A stretch of 64,000 bases of DNA from Fragilaria crotonensis (GCA_022925895.1 JAKSYS010000098.1:1-64000); one strand, 5' to 3'. Counted from the stretch's first letter, positions 1 through 12,785 are shown. Program-made: numbers and translations. The notes: generated from the sequence alone by a model not told the origin.

Positions 1-513
1 ATGATCCAATTTGATCAACTGACGTCACGCAACGAATACATGTTCAAGACTCGAGACCGAGACTCGAGACTCGAGACACAGGCTCGATGGGCTCGGGGGC
101 AATCGTACGGGTGTCAGAAGCCAGAAATCATCATAAAATAAAAAATGGCTCGAATTACGAAATTTTTGAACTTTGTCTCGAAGTCTTCTAAGGACCAGGA
201 ACTGAGTGTACTCCGAGTCGACAACTGTGGTCAATGAAAAAAGCTTGTCTATCGGTGTAGTGTATTGCAGAGTCCAGTGTCTCCAGCATTAGGATCCAGT
301 TTGATAGAGGAGCTGAAGTCTGAAGTAAGCAGCAGTTGACAATCAATTTAGAATTTAGAGTACTGTGGACAAAGTGAGCACGACAACGAAGTTGTAACAT
401 CCCATTCATGAGTGATTCCAACCCGTGGCTTTCATCTTTGATAACAGAACCATTGACGTGCAAACCAGGGACAGCTACAACTCCGATGTATGAAGCCCAT
501 AAACCGATGATAT
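1..513. other. Spacer with no supported gene
   Basis: I see no conserved reading frame here. A short run of overlapping CTCGAGACTC-type repeats lies at about 51-80. The short open frames on both strands show no recognisable motif. Confidence 0.5.
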
Positions 514-1250
514 TTAAGACAGGCACGTCCGGCATGGATGTAGGCCTTTGTCCATGGCTTCCGTTTCGGTCATTTCCTGAAGATTACGAATGTTCGCAAG
601 GTGCTCACAAGACCGAATATGAAAGGCTGCACCGTTGGCAGTCTTAACGACCTTTCGATCCTCAAATTTGGACCACTTTCCCTTCCCCTCCGACCTTGCC
701 TTTGACTGAAGTGCAACCATGTGGTCGTAGTTTTTCGTTTTACTGCTTGAGTTCGGAGCGTAAACTGAAGCAAGTCCGGCTGCTACAATTCCCTCATTGA
801 CACAGAGATATCCCCCACCTTCTTCAACCCAAGCAAATGCCAAGAGGCGCCCATAACGATCTGCTTTGTCTCCCTCGAAGGTAAGCCAGATATCCTTCTT
901 ATCACATTTGATTTCGTGTATTCCTTGGCTTCCTCGGCAAAAGGCTGTTTCTGCTTGATTTCTGGCGTATCAATACCCAAGAGCCGGACACGACGCTCAT
1001 CTGTGAGTGTCAGGGTGTCGCCGTCATATACATTTCTCACATGGTGTTTTTCTGCTCCAGCAGGGAGAGACGGGTGTATTGGAGACGGTCCGCCACTGCT
1101 GGTGCTGAAAGTACTACCATGTGCCTGTTGTTGAGATGTTGAATGCGTCTGCTCATTCTGTTGTTGTTGCTGCTGTTTCTGCTTCTGCTCCTGAAGAGTC
1201 TCGGAAACCTCCTGAACGGTGTTGAGCGCTGTTGTCAAGCAATTTCCCAT
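514..1250 (-). CDS. Staphylococcal-nuclease-like (TNase) protein with N-myristoylation signal
   Basis: Predicted Ca2+-dependent nuclease of the SNase fold. The chosen ATG at 1248-1250 begins MGNCLTT, a good N-myristoylation (and possibly palmitoylation) signal like that of plant CAN-type nucleases, so it is probably anchored to the plasma membrane. A Gln-rich linker follows, then the SNase core: DGDT, RVRLLGIDTPE and DRYGRLLA supply the expected catalytic Asp, Arg and Glu and the second Arg. The C-terminus has a His/Cys set (HIRSCEHL then PCRTC) like the small metal-binding tail of some bacterial SNases and Ada proteins. The frame changes once near 905, at a place explained by one lost A in a run of A, so I treat it as one gene. 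Function is inferred from the family; both halves match the domain well. Confidence 0.8.
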
Positions 1251-1929
1251 GTTTGATTCAATCGGCGATACGATATCAAAATGTGAGATACGCGGCCGAC
1301 TGCGATTATATGCATACGACGGTATGTTGCATATATCGAAGTGTGTCATACTGTACTCTGGTATGTCACGGTACGAGTACTGAAGTACCTGGTACTGTAC
1401 TTGCACTCCGAGTAAGTACTACAATTTCAAGTACTTTTAGAGTGCTACTAGAGTACTGGTACCTGATGGTATGCATACTCCGAGCAAGAGTGTGTGTATG
1501 ACAGTATGACATATGATCATATGAACATAGTGCCCTGTGTGGGAATTCGTACCACGGTATTTCCAGTGCAAGTACGTGACACTTGGAGTACATACGCGTA
1601 TCCATTTGCTTGTATGCATATCATAGAGAGGAGTTAAGTTGACTGATAAAAAATCATTGGATCAATCTCTCCGGGTTTCTGATGTAAAATGATGTCAGCG
1701 TTGGAGAAACACCGGCATTCTGCCGGCGATTTTCGTTTTCTTCCAAATCTCTCTTGTCTCGGTGTCAACGATATTTGTAGGGTTTGTTACACTGATCAAT
1801 GTCCACAAGCAAACAGACAGCTTAGATCACTCGAGCCAACGTCGAGTGGAGTTTCTATTCCGTTCTACTCATCCAATCTACCTAACGCATCTGATTGTGC
1901 AATCAATCATATTCGAGAACTTCGAAGGA
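1251..1929. other. GTAC-rich intergenic spacer
   Basis: This is the divergent promoter region between the nuclease gene (-) and the ABC1 kinase gene (+). Between about 1,370 and 1,600 it is packed with GTAC and AGTACT tetramers in both orientations. I see no coding signal or clear promoter element. Confidence 0.5.
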
Positions 1930-4900
1930 ATGACTTCCGTTGGTGCAAGAACGAAGGTAATTCTGGGATTGCTTTTGCTGTCACGAGGATTTTGTTTCTT
2001 CTCAGGGGCTCGATCGCCACGAGTGGCTTATGTTGCATCGACATCAACGCGTTCTCTCTTCACGTCAGAATTGAGCCGGAAACGATCCATCTGTCGAGTC
2101 TTATCTCCCCTGAAAGTCACGGAAGATGTTATTGTGGTGAAGGATGTCGTTGATGCTGAGATTGCCGACCTTGAGGAAAATCACGTCGAGGATCCACCTG
2201 CGGGCAAGCAACGAAGAAAACCACCGGTAACGAGACAGAAAAAACAGCAGCACAAGCGAAACGGAAAGGCTGTTGAAGCAATCATCGTCCCCGAAATGGT
2301 TGCTCGAGGATTAACCAATTTCACACACGCTACAGAAGATCAAGTGAAGCAAAACATTCAAGCTGCAGAGGATGTCATGGAACTGATGGGTGCGATTAGC
2401 GAACGAATGTCTGTGGGATCAAAGGAAGTGTTAGGTGATTTGTCACATGTCATGGAAGAGAAGCTCGTTCGGTTGCCAGAGGACAAGGCGAATGAGTTCA
2501 CGAAGTACCTCACCGAATTGACCGAAACAATTCAGCAAGCGCAGCAGCGAGAATTGGAGCGTCAGCTTGCTGAAATTGAAGCACGCTTCGTCAGACCACT
2601 TGAAGAATTCGTCTTTTCAGATGCTGCTATCTATGACGGAGGAAACTCGGAGGGACCAGAAGCTGATCGTACGGCCTTACGAACCAGATTGGTTTTGGCT
2701 GGTGCGAACTCGACACTTTCGGCATCTCGCCGCCTTCGCACCAAGGAAATAATCAAGAACATCAATGTCGCACCATTTTATTACTCAGTCGCCCTGCTCA
2801 TGCGATGGGTTCGCAAGGTTGGTTATCCCCCATGCTTTACTTAGTGCTCTTCGATCGATGGCGGCAGTTGTCAAGTTTCAAGCATTAGACGAAGTTACAC
2901 TAAAAAGGCGATCAATATATACCTACTGAAGAATGCCGAGGTTATGCAAGCAGGTTGGAAACGTACGGGGAGATCGCCGCTCGCGGGCCTATGGCACGAA
3001 AGTGGGCCATCCTTCGACGATCAGCAGAAATTTGGGCCTATTTCAGTTCCTTTACATTAAGGAACGGAGGTTTGTGAGCAAGTTCAACAAAGGAAAGTGG
3101 TCGGCAGAAAAGCTTTCCGAGGAGCGATCGAAACTCGGCGCAGAAATAACTCAAAACTTGTTGAAACTTGGTCCGACATTCATCAAGGTAAGTGCGTTGC
3201 GCGGAAAGGAGGAGTTCCGCGAAATGCGTGCTGACCATCCCATCATTGTCATCAGGTTGGTCAACTTTCTCAACGCGTATCGATATTGTACCCAAAGAGT
3301 ACATCGAAGAGCTTAAACTTCTCCAGGACAATGTTCCTCCGTTCTCTGGCGATCTTGCCGTTGCTATTATCGAACAAGAGCTTGGTAAGCCAATCGACGA
3401 ACTTTTCGATTTTTTTAACCGCACTACATTGGCAGCAGCATCGCTGGGTCAGGTGCATATTGCTGAAAAGAACGGCGAGAAGATCTGCATCAAAGTGCAA
3501 CGTCAGCACCTCAAAGAACTCTTCGACGTTGATCTCGGGCAACTGCGACAACTTGCTGTCTTCGCGGATTCGATGGATATGACCTCCGAGGGAGGATTGT
3601 TGGATAGGAACACCAAGCGTGATTGGGTTTCCGTGTACGAAGAGAACAAGCGTTTGCTTTACGAAGAGATTGATTACATACACGAAATGGAGAATTGCAA
3701 CCGGTTCAGGTGAGTCGGTGATTATGTATTTTCGGTGTTTTGCTTCGCGTATTCTCACAGGCGTGACTTCAGGGAAAACTTTAACAATCGCAAGTTTCGC
3801 CATATTAGAGCACCGAAGACGTATCCTGAGTTCACTACGGACAAGGTCATGGCTATGGAATATCTGCCAGGAATCAAGATCACTGATGTTGAAAAAATAA
3901 GGGCTTTAGGTCTCGATCCTGTTGAAATTGGTGTCAAATCGGCCGAGGCATTTTTGGAGCAGTTGTGTCGACACGGTTTCTTTGTAAGTAGTAGCTCTGT
4001 GTCCGTTCGACCTTCATCATGAGCCCACCTGACATGCAACTTGACATAAACAGCATAGCGATCCACATCCGGGAAATCTTGCAGTGGAAAAGGGAAGGGA
4101 TGGCGAACCTGTGATCATTTTTTACGATTTTGGTATGATGGACTCATTTGGACCCGTCGAGCGAAAAGGTCTTGTTGATTTCTTCTTCGCTGTTTATTAC
4201 GATGCAAATGTTAAGGACGCCAACGCATTGAAAGGTTAGGAATGCTCCGCAGTGGACCTGACATAGATCGCGTCGCAGTCGAACGTGTCGGCCAAGACTT
4301 CATCGATCGGTTCCAGGCCACCTTGAAAACTGATAGTACATGGGAAAACGATCTCCCGGAGGAGGAGAGGAAGAGGATCAACCGCGAGCGGCGCGGCTCT
4401 CGGCCAAGAATTCTTTCCTTGAATGAGGATACACCATTCATCTTCCCTCCGACGTGGACGTTTGTCTTCCGAGCTTTCTTTTCTCTTGATGGAATTGGAA
4501 AGACTCTGAATCCGAAGTACGACATGACAAGAATTATGCTTCCCTACTTGAAGGAGCTGTTGGACCTCAAAGACGGCAACGCTGTCACAACAACACTTCT
4601 TCGCATTGGCAAAAGGGTTGGTCTGAGACCGGTGGACATCAATATGCTTGTAACCCAACCCCGTCGTGTTGCAAGAACCGATGATGTAGTAGCCCGGTAA
4701 GTTTGCCGAGTCGCACTGGAAGTATTTAGTTGCTTGTGTAACCTCTCATCTCAATGCGCTTCCAAGTCTCGAAAAAGGTGAATTCAAGCTTCGCGTTCGG
4801 TCACTTGAAGTGGAGAGACAAAATCAACGTAGCACCCTTGTTTTGAAGAATATTTTCTCGGCTGTGTTGGCCACTCTCTTTGCAAACAGGGGTAGTATTC

Positions 4901-5050
4901 AGCACAGTGGGAAGCGCACTAGCTGTCGCTACTCCAGCTGCGAGAGTGTTCTATGGTGCGGCCGTTGTGTTGGGATTACGAGTTCCATATGGAATTCACC
5001 AAGTGAATAAGTTGACAGGTACCTTTGAGCGATACAGCGGTAAGCGATAG
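1930..5050 (+). CDS. ABC1/UbiB-family (ABC1K) atypical protein kinase, probably plastid
   Basis: Atypical kinase of the ABC1/ADCK/UbiB family, which in plastids regulates prenylquinone metabolism and plastoglobules. The ATG at 1930 gives a hydrophobic signal-peptide-like start. Exons run about 1930-2815, 2955-3187, 3256-3709, 3761-3983, 4054-4696 and 4767-5050; most junctions are clean GT-AG and in phase. Family hallmarks are visible in order: [10 protein letters not shown] (KxGQ, split by the 3188-3255 intron), [19 protein letters not shown] (Ala-rich loop), EEIDYIHE (ExD), [16 protein letters not shown] (catalytic loop) and YDFGMMD (metal-binding DFG). A hydrophobic C-terminal tail follows. 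Breaks near 3073, 3262, 4233 and 4885 each look like one lost base, mostly in a homopolymer. The first intron boundary is uncertain. Confidence 0.85.
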
Positions 5051-5559
5051 GACTTTTTATTGATATTCTAATCAACAACAAGTTCGGCATCGTTTCTTGA
5101 AGCAACGAACCGAAGATTTACGATTTGGTAACTTTTAGATAGTGCGATTGCGCTGGTTATGACGCAGACGTCTTTGTATGCCCTGATTATGTCGGGAATA
5201 TTCAACTGAGTATGACTGATCAGCAAACGAGTTTCATTCAACAGCCCCGAAAGCCTCGTCGAACAGCACCAGCTATGCTACGCTCTCTATCATACACTCT
5301 ACTCTAGAGAGCTATGTCATACGTGAATGAGCTGCACAATTATCGTGCAATGGGCAAACACAACAACTGGAGTACGCTACCGGTAGCGCAATGTACTTTC
5401 ACCTGTACTGTACTGCACCGTTCGGGATTGGGGACTCTTCGTGCTTCGTATCGTTGTCCGAATCGATATTGTTTGCTTTCCGAATCACGTCGCTATTCTC
5501 AACGTCCACAACCCTACGATACGGAGTACAAGTACAGGTAGACCCCCTATGATAGACCT
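5051..5559. other. Spacer; possible 5' part of the SNARE gene at its end
   Basis: No supported gene. The last stretch may hold the start of the SNARE gene that follows, but I could not fix a start codon. Confidence 0.4.
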
Positions 5560-6215
5560 ACAAGGTGCGAAACAAACTGAATAAATCATCAAAGCGTGTC
5601 TGTTTATCATCCGTTTCAAAAAATCGGTAGAACGATCCATTGCAATCATTGCGACTAATCCTACTACGAGTGACCATCATTCCGCTCACTGATTCCGTCA
5701 GCAAAGGACGCCAACTTGCTAACGACGCTTTGCTGTCTTGCATTAGAGAGCACGAACAATTCAAATAAAAGGACAAGATTTAGACTTTCCGATTGCCCTA
5801 TCAGGCCACCTTCCACCGCGAAACCATTATGTACCCGGAAACAGCGACTCAAGCAATCTCAATAACCGGTATCAGTCATACCAACAAGGGCCACGGCATA
5901 TATCCCCGGGAAGGTCATATGCTGAACAACAGACTAATATCATTCAAGATTCTGTCAAGACTCAATACAATGCTGAGGCCACAGCGAATACGGTCTTGTC
6001 ACAAATGCACACACAACGTCATCAGCTCCAAGGGGCACATGATGATGTATGGAAAATGAGAGAAGCGACTGAAAAGCTAAGCGAGAAATTGAGGACCTTG
6101 CTGCCAAAAAGAGACTGCAGAGATATCGACTGTATGGACTCATCGCCCTACTAGGGGTCGTTGATGTTATGTTGTTCCTGAGACTTATCACTTGTGGCGG
6201 CAGCTTCTTTGTTGA
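5560..6215 (+). CDS. Qb-like (Vti1/membrin-type) SNARE, tail-anchored
   Basis: Membrane-fusion SNARE. The supported part is 5780-6215. A coiled-coil SNARE motif includes AEATANTVLSQMHTQRHQL with a central Gln (zero layer) and continues GAHDDVWKMREATEK. A short basic stretch (KKRLQRYRLYG) precedes one hydrophobic segment (LIALLGVVDVMLFLRLI), and the chain ends CGGSFF just before a stop at 6213-6215. That is the layout of a tail-anchored Qb SNARE. The frame shifts at about 6083 (AAGGCT read as AAGCT) and at the last codons, both single-base homopolymer losses. The region 5560-5780 has coding-like pieces but several unresolved frame changes, so the N-terminus is not determined. The exact subfamily is inferred. 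Confidence 0.6.
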
Positions 6216-6761
6216 GAGGATGGCAAGTTGTGGATCTCGTTCAAGACAGAAACTGTTTTTTTGGAGAACATTGATCGTCCTCGATGATCGATGGATGAAC
6301 TGTGTGCAACCTTCCCTGTCAATGCTCAAGCGTCAAATTGTGAGCCGCTGCTTCGGGAACGATTATGATAGTGGAAGGTGAACCAGTAGTCGCCATAAGC
6401 TTGACTGACAGAAGTAGGAATATGTGATGTTGGCTGTGGCATCAGTGAAAACCTAGTAGAGAGCCTGGTTCGTTGACATTCCAGTGCTGTAGTACGTCGA
6501 ATGTCGACAATGCCATCGCACAACCCAATTCTTTGTGTCTCATGAACTCATGAAGAATCATGAAGTCGTAGTAGCACTCGAGTACAAAGTACTAGTACTT
6601 GTACTCCAGTACAGTACAGTACAGTACAACTCGTGTATTCGATTGGCAGCTAAATAAATTGAAAACCCTATGACGTGGTCACAATATCCCTCATTTTCAT
6701 TCTTCGTCGATACGATTGAGATGTGCCAAACGAAGAAAAATGCAAACATCGATGCTGTACC
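6216..6761. other. Spacer with GTAC-rich tract
   Basis: Intergenic. A dense run of GTAC and AGTAC tetramers lies at about 6,575-6,640, including four tandem CAGTA units. No gene supported. Confidence 0.5.
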
Positions 6762-8272
6762 ATGATGAGCAAGCTCCTGCACATAGTACTGAACAGCCTA
6801 GCCATAGTGGCAAGCACACGCGCCTTTCAACTACCTCTGAAAGGAAAAGTGGCGATTTCATCTCTAGGACTTTCGAATCTCAACAATCGCGATGTAGTCG
6901 GCATAAATGTTGACTTATTAAGTGATCTCGACATGTGCCAAAGTGGGAGTGCGGCTCGAACTGTGCTCGAATCGGCTCTTGACAGTGAGTTTTCGCTGTA
7001 CAACTCAGTTAGAATTCTCCCAGGAGCATCGGAGAAGGGAATTTCGGATTCTGACTTGGCTATTCAAACAAAGATCAGAAACAATCGATACGGCATTCTT
7101 GAGTTGATAGAATTGAACGGAGACAAGGATGCCGACCGAGCATCGCTCGCTCTACTAAGCTTGGCTATAGCTTCAACCTCATCAGCTTTGGTTGAACCAG
7201 AATCTGCCTGGCCCAGAAATTTTGCGTTTCGTTGTGGTATGGGTCCTCAGTTTTGCACCATTTTTCTTCCTCGGATACGGAATTGCGACTCCCGAAAAAC
7301 TGCAGGCGCTCCTGGTATCCATACAACGAGAGGTATTCCCAATTTACAGAAAGCGTATGATTCAACACGAAGCGGGTCACTTCTTGATGGGCCATCTTCT
7401 TGGTCTACCGGTGCAAGGGTACAATACGAACGCAATCAAGAACGCCGTCGAATTCTACCCCTTGAGTGACGCTGACGTTGGACGAAACCGAGTGAAGCAG
7501 TTAGGATTTGACGTTCCAAGGAAAGAGAGCTTCAGTCCGACGAATCCCGTACCACCAACATCACTGGATGCCCCTTATTTCAGTGAGGAAGGACGAGGTG
7601 CTGCCGTTCTCCAGAAACAGTCCGTCTTTCGAAATGCCAAGAACTATACTGAAAACCCTTTCCTGAAACTTCCAGCTAGAAATGAACCAACCAACTCATG
7701 GCCATTTCGGGGATTCGATGACGTCACTATTGATAAGCTGACGGCAATCAGTGTTGCAGGTGTTTGTGCCGAGATCTTAGCGTTTGGAAACGCCCAGGAG
7801 GGTACGCTGACATCAGTCAACTCAACCTCCTTTCAACAGCGCTCAATCGGATATGAGTGAACGAGAACGACAAAACCGTCTGCGATATGCAATTGGTTTT
7901 ACAACACAACTCCGCCTGCATCTCGGAGCCCTAGATGCACTAGCCGAGGCGATGGAGCGAGGCGCAAGCGTGGCCGCATGTGTGCTTGCGATTGAGCGGT
8001 GTCCGAATGCCAGCGGAAATGACGGTATCTTGGGTGACTATGACCGTCGACGACGGGAAGCCTTTCGTGGTGATGGCCTTGGAATACTGGAAAGTCTGCT
8101 GCTTGGTGCTAAAAATGCAGACACTGAGGAAACTCGAGTTGTGGCCGGAGTTGGAGGTGGCTACAAGAAAGCAAGATTTGCCATCACTGGCGATGACCCG
8201 CTGTATGCCGCGATAGCTGTGGCTTTTGTTTTTCTTGTATGGGCAAGCAGCGGTGGTATCTCCCTACACTAA
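6762..8272 (+). CDS. Plastid M41/FtsH-like metallopeptidase without AAA domain
   Basis: Membrane protein related to the peptidase half of FtsH, as in plant plastid FtsH-like proteins that lack the AAA ATPase. The ATG at 6762 (or 6765) opens a signal peptide ending STRAFQLP, a diatom-type plastid presequence. A membrane segment lies at about 7,210-7,290 (VVVWVLSFAPFFFLGYG). The zinc-site motif HEAGHF follows (about 7,366), then GHLLGLPVQGY. The conserved late block LGALDALAEAMERG is at about 7,935, and a hydrophobic C-terminal segment ends the protein. Three frame changes (near 7,195, 7,803 and 7,852) interrupt it; the second fits one lost G in GGGG, the first goes the other way. The HExxH-type site is intact, so it could be an active zinc peptidase, but family members are often uncharacterised. 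Confidence 0.75.
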
Positions 8273-8537
8273 GCACGTTTCTGGACTGGCCACGTTGTTT
8301 ATTTTCTTGACTTCGTACGCCGTTTTATTCCTACTATGTATTCTTTGTCAACAAAATTTCGCTGGGGCAGGACTATGCGTTGACAAGGTCCTACCTGTCG
8401 CTTTGCGTTGTTGATACCACCCTCCTATGCCAGGACCCGCGTTAACTCATTGTCGCGCAGTGCCAAAGTGATTGCACTGAAAAGGCCGTTTACGCAAGCG
8501 AACGGAGCTCATGCTCCGATCCAAATTTGTCGTGGAT
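8273..8537. other. Short convergent spacer
   Basis: Lies between the 3' ends of the M41-like gene (+) and the CCCH gene (-). It probably carries both 3' UTRs. Nothing else seen. Confidence 0.4.
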
Positions 8538-11162
8538 CTACTGAGACTGCAAAATTGTGAGGACCTTACGGCTCCTCGAATTTTGGAAGTGTCCACTCAC
8601 GACATCCCACTCATTGTACTCGTTACAAGAGGATGGTTTGAGGAGAAGAGACTTCCAGCACCGACGGCCTTGAAGCGCATTGGAACCAGTAACTTCGAAG
8701 CCATCGTCGGAGTCGGTGATGTGCGGCAATGATTTACTGCCTGGAAACGACGAGCCTTCGGCGAGACGCTTGAAGACGCTCAGTCGCGATGCCTTGCTTT
8801 CGTCGAGGTTGGCAGCTGATAAAGCGACCTCTTCGGTTTTCTATTAGTGCCCAAGAGGTCAGGAACAAGAAGTCAACATCCAGAAACCAAATTCTCAGCA
8901 ACGATAACTTACCTCGTCGACAGGCCCACCGAGAATCAAATGGCCTACCGAAGCAAAGCTTTCCCAAACTTTGTTGACGGTAAGGACGTTGGAGTCAACG
9001 TCCTTACTGATTGGCTTGTAGCAAGCATCAACGAAAGGAACGACAGAGCTGTCGTCGACCTTGTCACGACCTTCGCTGACAAGCCAAGTCCAATTCTTCC
9101 AGGCTCGAACAAGCCCATCGAAGCAGGTCTCCACGCTTTGCGCTTTGTTGCAAGCCCTTCGAGGGCAATGGCGCGTTCGCACATGTTCGAAATGCGGTTG
9201 GCTCGAAGAACGTTGAGGTGGTGTACCAACATGTTGGTTGCCATCATGTAGGCATCATGTTCAGATGGCCGAATCATGTCGAAAGACTCACGATCATCAA
9301 ACTTCGAGGCAACCGAACAGAGCCCGGTTGTATCATCCCTTCCCTGCTTCTTGTTGTTGACCCCACGTTTCCATCGGAAGCGCTTGGCTTGTTGTGGAGT
9401 ACAGACCGTGACATCTGACTCGGAAATTTCAAACCAGAGGCCCACACCTCGGACGGTGCTATCCCAATCGGGTCCAAAGGCAATCTCCCTTACCAGCACA
9501 TCCTTTGTGGAACGGACGTTATACATATTGAAAGGGATTTCAACAGCTTCGTCATTCGTTAAGCGAAAGACGCGCTTCTGCAGCACCATGCAGAGTTCGT
9601 CGTAGACGATGTGCTGAGGACGGAACTTGAATTGAAAGTTTGAACCACCTCTCATCTGAAGGGCAATCGAGACTCTGTGATGTTCGTCGAGAATGGCGAT
9701 CCCTTTCTTTTGTTTCTTTTGACCGTACTGCGAATTGGCATTACATACGGCATCGTAGAGTTCGTCGAAGGAAGTCTCGCCTGGAATGAACAACGCGCCG
9801 AACGGGTTGTTGTAGAGCAGCGAATATAGTCGCTTTTGATGCAGTGCGTCGACATTGATGTCGGTGGCAATGGTGTTGCCCTGGGTCTCAGTGTGAGGCA
9901 GCCAGGACTGAACGATGCCGGCAACGCGAGGGTCGTGGATCCCGTGGCACCGTTTGCCAAATGGACTGAGGTAAGATAAGCCAGATGGTGGAAGAAGGCG
10001 ATGGGTTTTAGAGGAAACGGTTAGTGAGATATAATATTTGAACGTCATTTTTCCGTTGGCAGGTAAACATACCAAGATCCAGTTGAGACGAAAGTCAAGC
10101 AAGGCACAGTTCGGTATGTTGTAGCATCAACCAAGCCAGCCTCGTGAAGGTCCATGAGCCTGGTAAGCTGAAGTTCTTCTTCGCCATGAGCGTACGTGCA
10201 GTTTGCTCCGAAAGGGCACGATGTCTTGTTGATGAAATGAAGGCACATTTCTGTCTTGATGCGTGACTTTCGGATCGGATCATGCTCAACTCTGGGCGGC
10301 GACAAGATTGCCTTCTTTCGACATTGGGGACTATTTAAGGACCTAGCAGAGTAGCTTCCTGACAATCCAGAGAGACTCGATGGGCTGTCACGGTCGCTGT
10401 CGTTCAGAACTCGACAGACATCAATACTGCGCGGTGGAACCCAACGCGCGCGCTGAAGAGATGACAATTCTTGGTCACCTTCTCGCGATCGCATAGGAGG
10501 TAAGGGAATGACTTCCGGTTGGCATCCGGCGTGGTCGTAATGCTTCTGGAGCTCAGATAGTCAACAGTCGTCATTGTCTGGACTGTGTGGGTGGGAGAAA
10601 GCTTCTTCGTCTCGGAAGGAGAAGTTGGCGGGGTTTCGTCATCGATGTGCCGACTTGGCTCAACGAAATAGAAGAATGACTTTGTGTCAGACTGACAGCC
10701 AACGAGTGGCACGAAAGTATGGCGTGGAGACACCTTGTAACCCTCAGGAACAAGGGAAGGAACGAAGACGTCACCGTTCAACCAAACTTTGCTGAGCTCT
10801 GGGGAGAAAGTCCATGTCGTTGAAGTGTTAGTCGTAAAGCCTGGCGGTGCAGAATTGTTGGCACCTTGAGCTGGGGATGGTCGCGCTGCGAACGGCATGA
10901 CGCGGACTCGTAAGTCAGCATCGCTGCGTCTGGTATGAACGGTGGAAGTAACGGGAATCATTGCAGATATTTGAACAATTGGTGCCGAGATGCGAAAGTG
11001 GAAGCCGCGGCGAAAAATGTTACCTTTGAGTTCAGGTGGAACCGGAGACGAGCTCTTCCGGCGTAGAGTACCGTAAAGCTGCAGCCCGGCGCGTGGAAGG
11101 GTACTGCTCAATAGCAATTTTTGAAGGACGCCCCAATATCCGCAATTAGATCTAAGTAACAC
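8538..11162 (-). CDS. Tandem CCCH zinc-finger protein (ZFP36/TIS11-like fingers)
   Basis: Probable RNA-binding regulator. Two CCCH fingers are present. The first is MCLHFINKTSCPFGANCTYAH (C-x8-C-x5-C-x3-H). The second is split by an intron at 9,966-10,072; joined across it, the spacing is again C-x8-C-x5-C-x3-H, which confirms the splice. A Ser/Pro-rich region precedes the fingers. Downstream is a long conserved-looking region without a domain I recognise (about 8,930-9,930). A last exon at about 8,538-8,815 follows an intron beginning at 8,912; its acceptor phase does not match perfectly. Frame changes near 9,140 and 10,490 fit single lost bases. The start is uncertain: 11,162 is the longest option, and an internal ATG near 10,961 is also possible. 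Confidence 0.7.
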
Positions 11163-11877
11163 TTCGACACGTCCTTTGCTTGTCGTAAATGAATATTTTT
11201 CTAGCTTTCACACTTCGAGCTTCCGAGCAGTCATCGCTATCCTGAATCCAGATACGAAACTGTGACTGACCCCAGATAAAGTCGTTTCACACATGACCTC
11301 TGTGATCGCGTCGACAACATCCTGTGTCTCGAAGACGAAGCCGGCATTCAGGACATTTCCGACCACATTTCATGGGAGAGAAAAGGTCTTGGACTGAAAT
11401 ACATAGTAACATGTGTTTAGAGTATTGAATCACTCCGAATGACCACTTCCATGGAAGCTCTGTTGTGTATTGTATTCCGAGGACTGAGAGAAATAGTACT
11501 GACGACCTACGTCATTTAGTGTTACTATGATATATTCTACTCCCAGCTCCAAGTACTACGTTACTGATGCTTGAACTGTGATCTTCTGTCGTATGCACCA
11601 TGGAATTGAATCCCATATCTACCAGGTCCAAAAACACATCATCGGCCATGACGCATCATGTGATTCACCTGGGAGAGGGAGCCTGCACACAGCACTGTAT
11701 GCGAATCCAAAAGAAAATTTCAAATCGTAAACATTTAGGAGGGAAAGTTTCCAAAGAAATAAAATCATGCGACTAGGATTTGCGCATGGCTCGTCTTCAT
11801 TGTTGATTCACAGTCCAAGAGAAGGATGTCATCATGCAAAATGAGCGACCACCACTAGCTATGTAAGGAGTCACGTA
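11163..11877. other. Intergenic spacer without features
   Basis: AT-balanced spacer upstream of the CCCH gene and downstream of the ankyrin gene. I find no open frame with conserved content and no repeat of note. Confidence 0.4.
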
Positions 11878-12363
11878 TCATAGAGCATCCAGTCGGTTTT
11901 CCGTCGCAGTCCTTAAGAAGTCGATCAATTCCTTGAGATCGTCGTCCTCGTCTTCATCTTCGTCATCCATCTGATCCTGCAATTCCTCTTGCCTAGCCTG
12001 GAAAGCAGTCTTCTTTCTGCGTTGACAATCGTCGGATTAGCCTTCATCTTCTATGAGAAACCTAGCCATATGCACGTTCTCGGCGTGATGAAGAGGTGTA
12101 TCACCATCATTATCTTGAGCATTAACGTTGACACCTTCCTGCTTCATGAGCCACTCTACAACGTGTTGCTGGTTGTAGGCGGCAGCAGCATGGACCAACG
12201 TGTAGCCATTCTCATCTGCAATACTTGGGGGCATGTTGAGCGCAGTCAAGGCGCTTTGGACAAGATTCAAATTTCCATCTGACGCTGCTACCCAAGGAGT
12301 GCATTTTTCAATTGGAGAGTCAATGGCAGAGGATGACTGACCGAAGCCGCCAAAGGTTGACAT
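11878..12363 (-). CDS. Small ankyrin-repeat protein with acidic tail
   Basis: About 160 residues. The ATG at 12,361-12,363 (MSTFGGFGQS) is preferred; another lies six codons upstream. Three ankyrin-like repeats are visible: TPWVAASDGNLNLVQ, YTLVHAAAAYNQQHVVEWL and DGDTPLHHAENVHMARFL. An acidic stretch (DDEDEDEDDD) and a short helical C-terminus ending LDAL follow. Frame changes near 12,040 and 12,013 fit one lost base each. The fold points to protein-protein interaction only; no partner can be inferred. Yeast Yar1-type small ankyrin proteins have a similar layout, but I would not assign that role. Confidence 0.7.
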
Positions 12364-12785
12364 TGTCGTTGATTTTGGCAAGACAGCGTATTGAACTACG
12401 GGTGAACGGGAAGGGAGAGCGCAACTGCCGGAGTTTGTCGGTATTCTAGACGAAAGTCAGGCCGTGTGACAAGGCGTTGACAATGTCAGGAAGATGGTGA
12501 TTGAAAACGACGGATGTGTCAGTTTGAAGGCTCGCCGTGCCACATGGTCAGACTTGCAACACAGCACACCTCAGCCCTCAGCCACCCACTCAGTCGCAGG
12601 TCGAAGGGAGTCACAGATACCTGGAAGGTCCGGTAACTGTCTGTTAACGCGCCTCAGCTTGGTTATTTAACTACACTACTAGTGGGTTCCTCACAAATGA
12701 TTGGAGTAGTATGATACATACCACAGGATCTACAGGATAGAGGACGCGCAGTACGGCAGTACCCCAAACCCCAAACCCCAAACTG

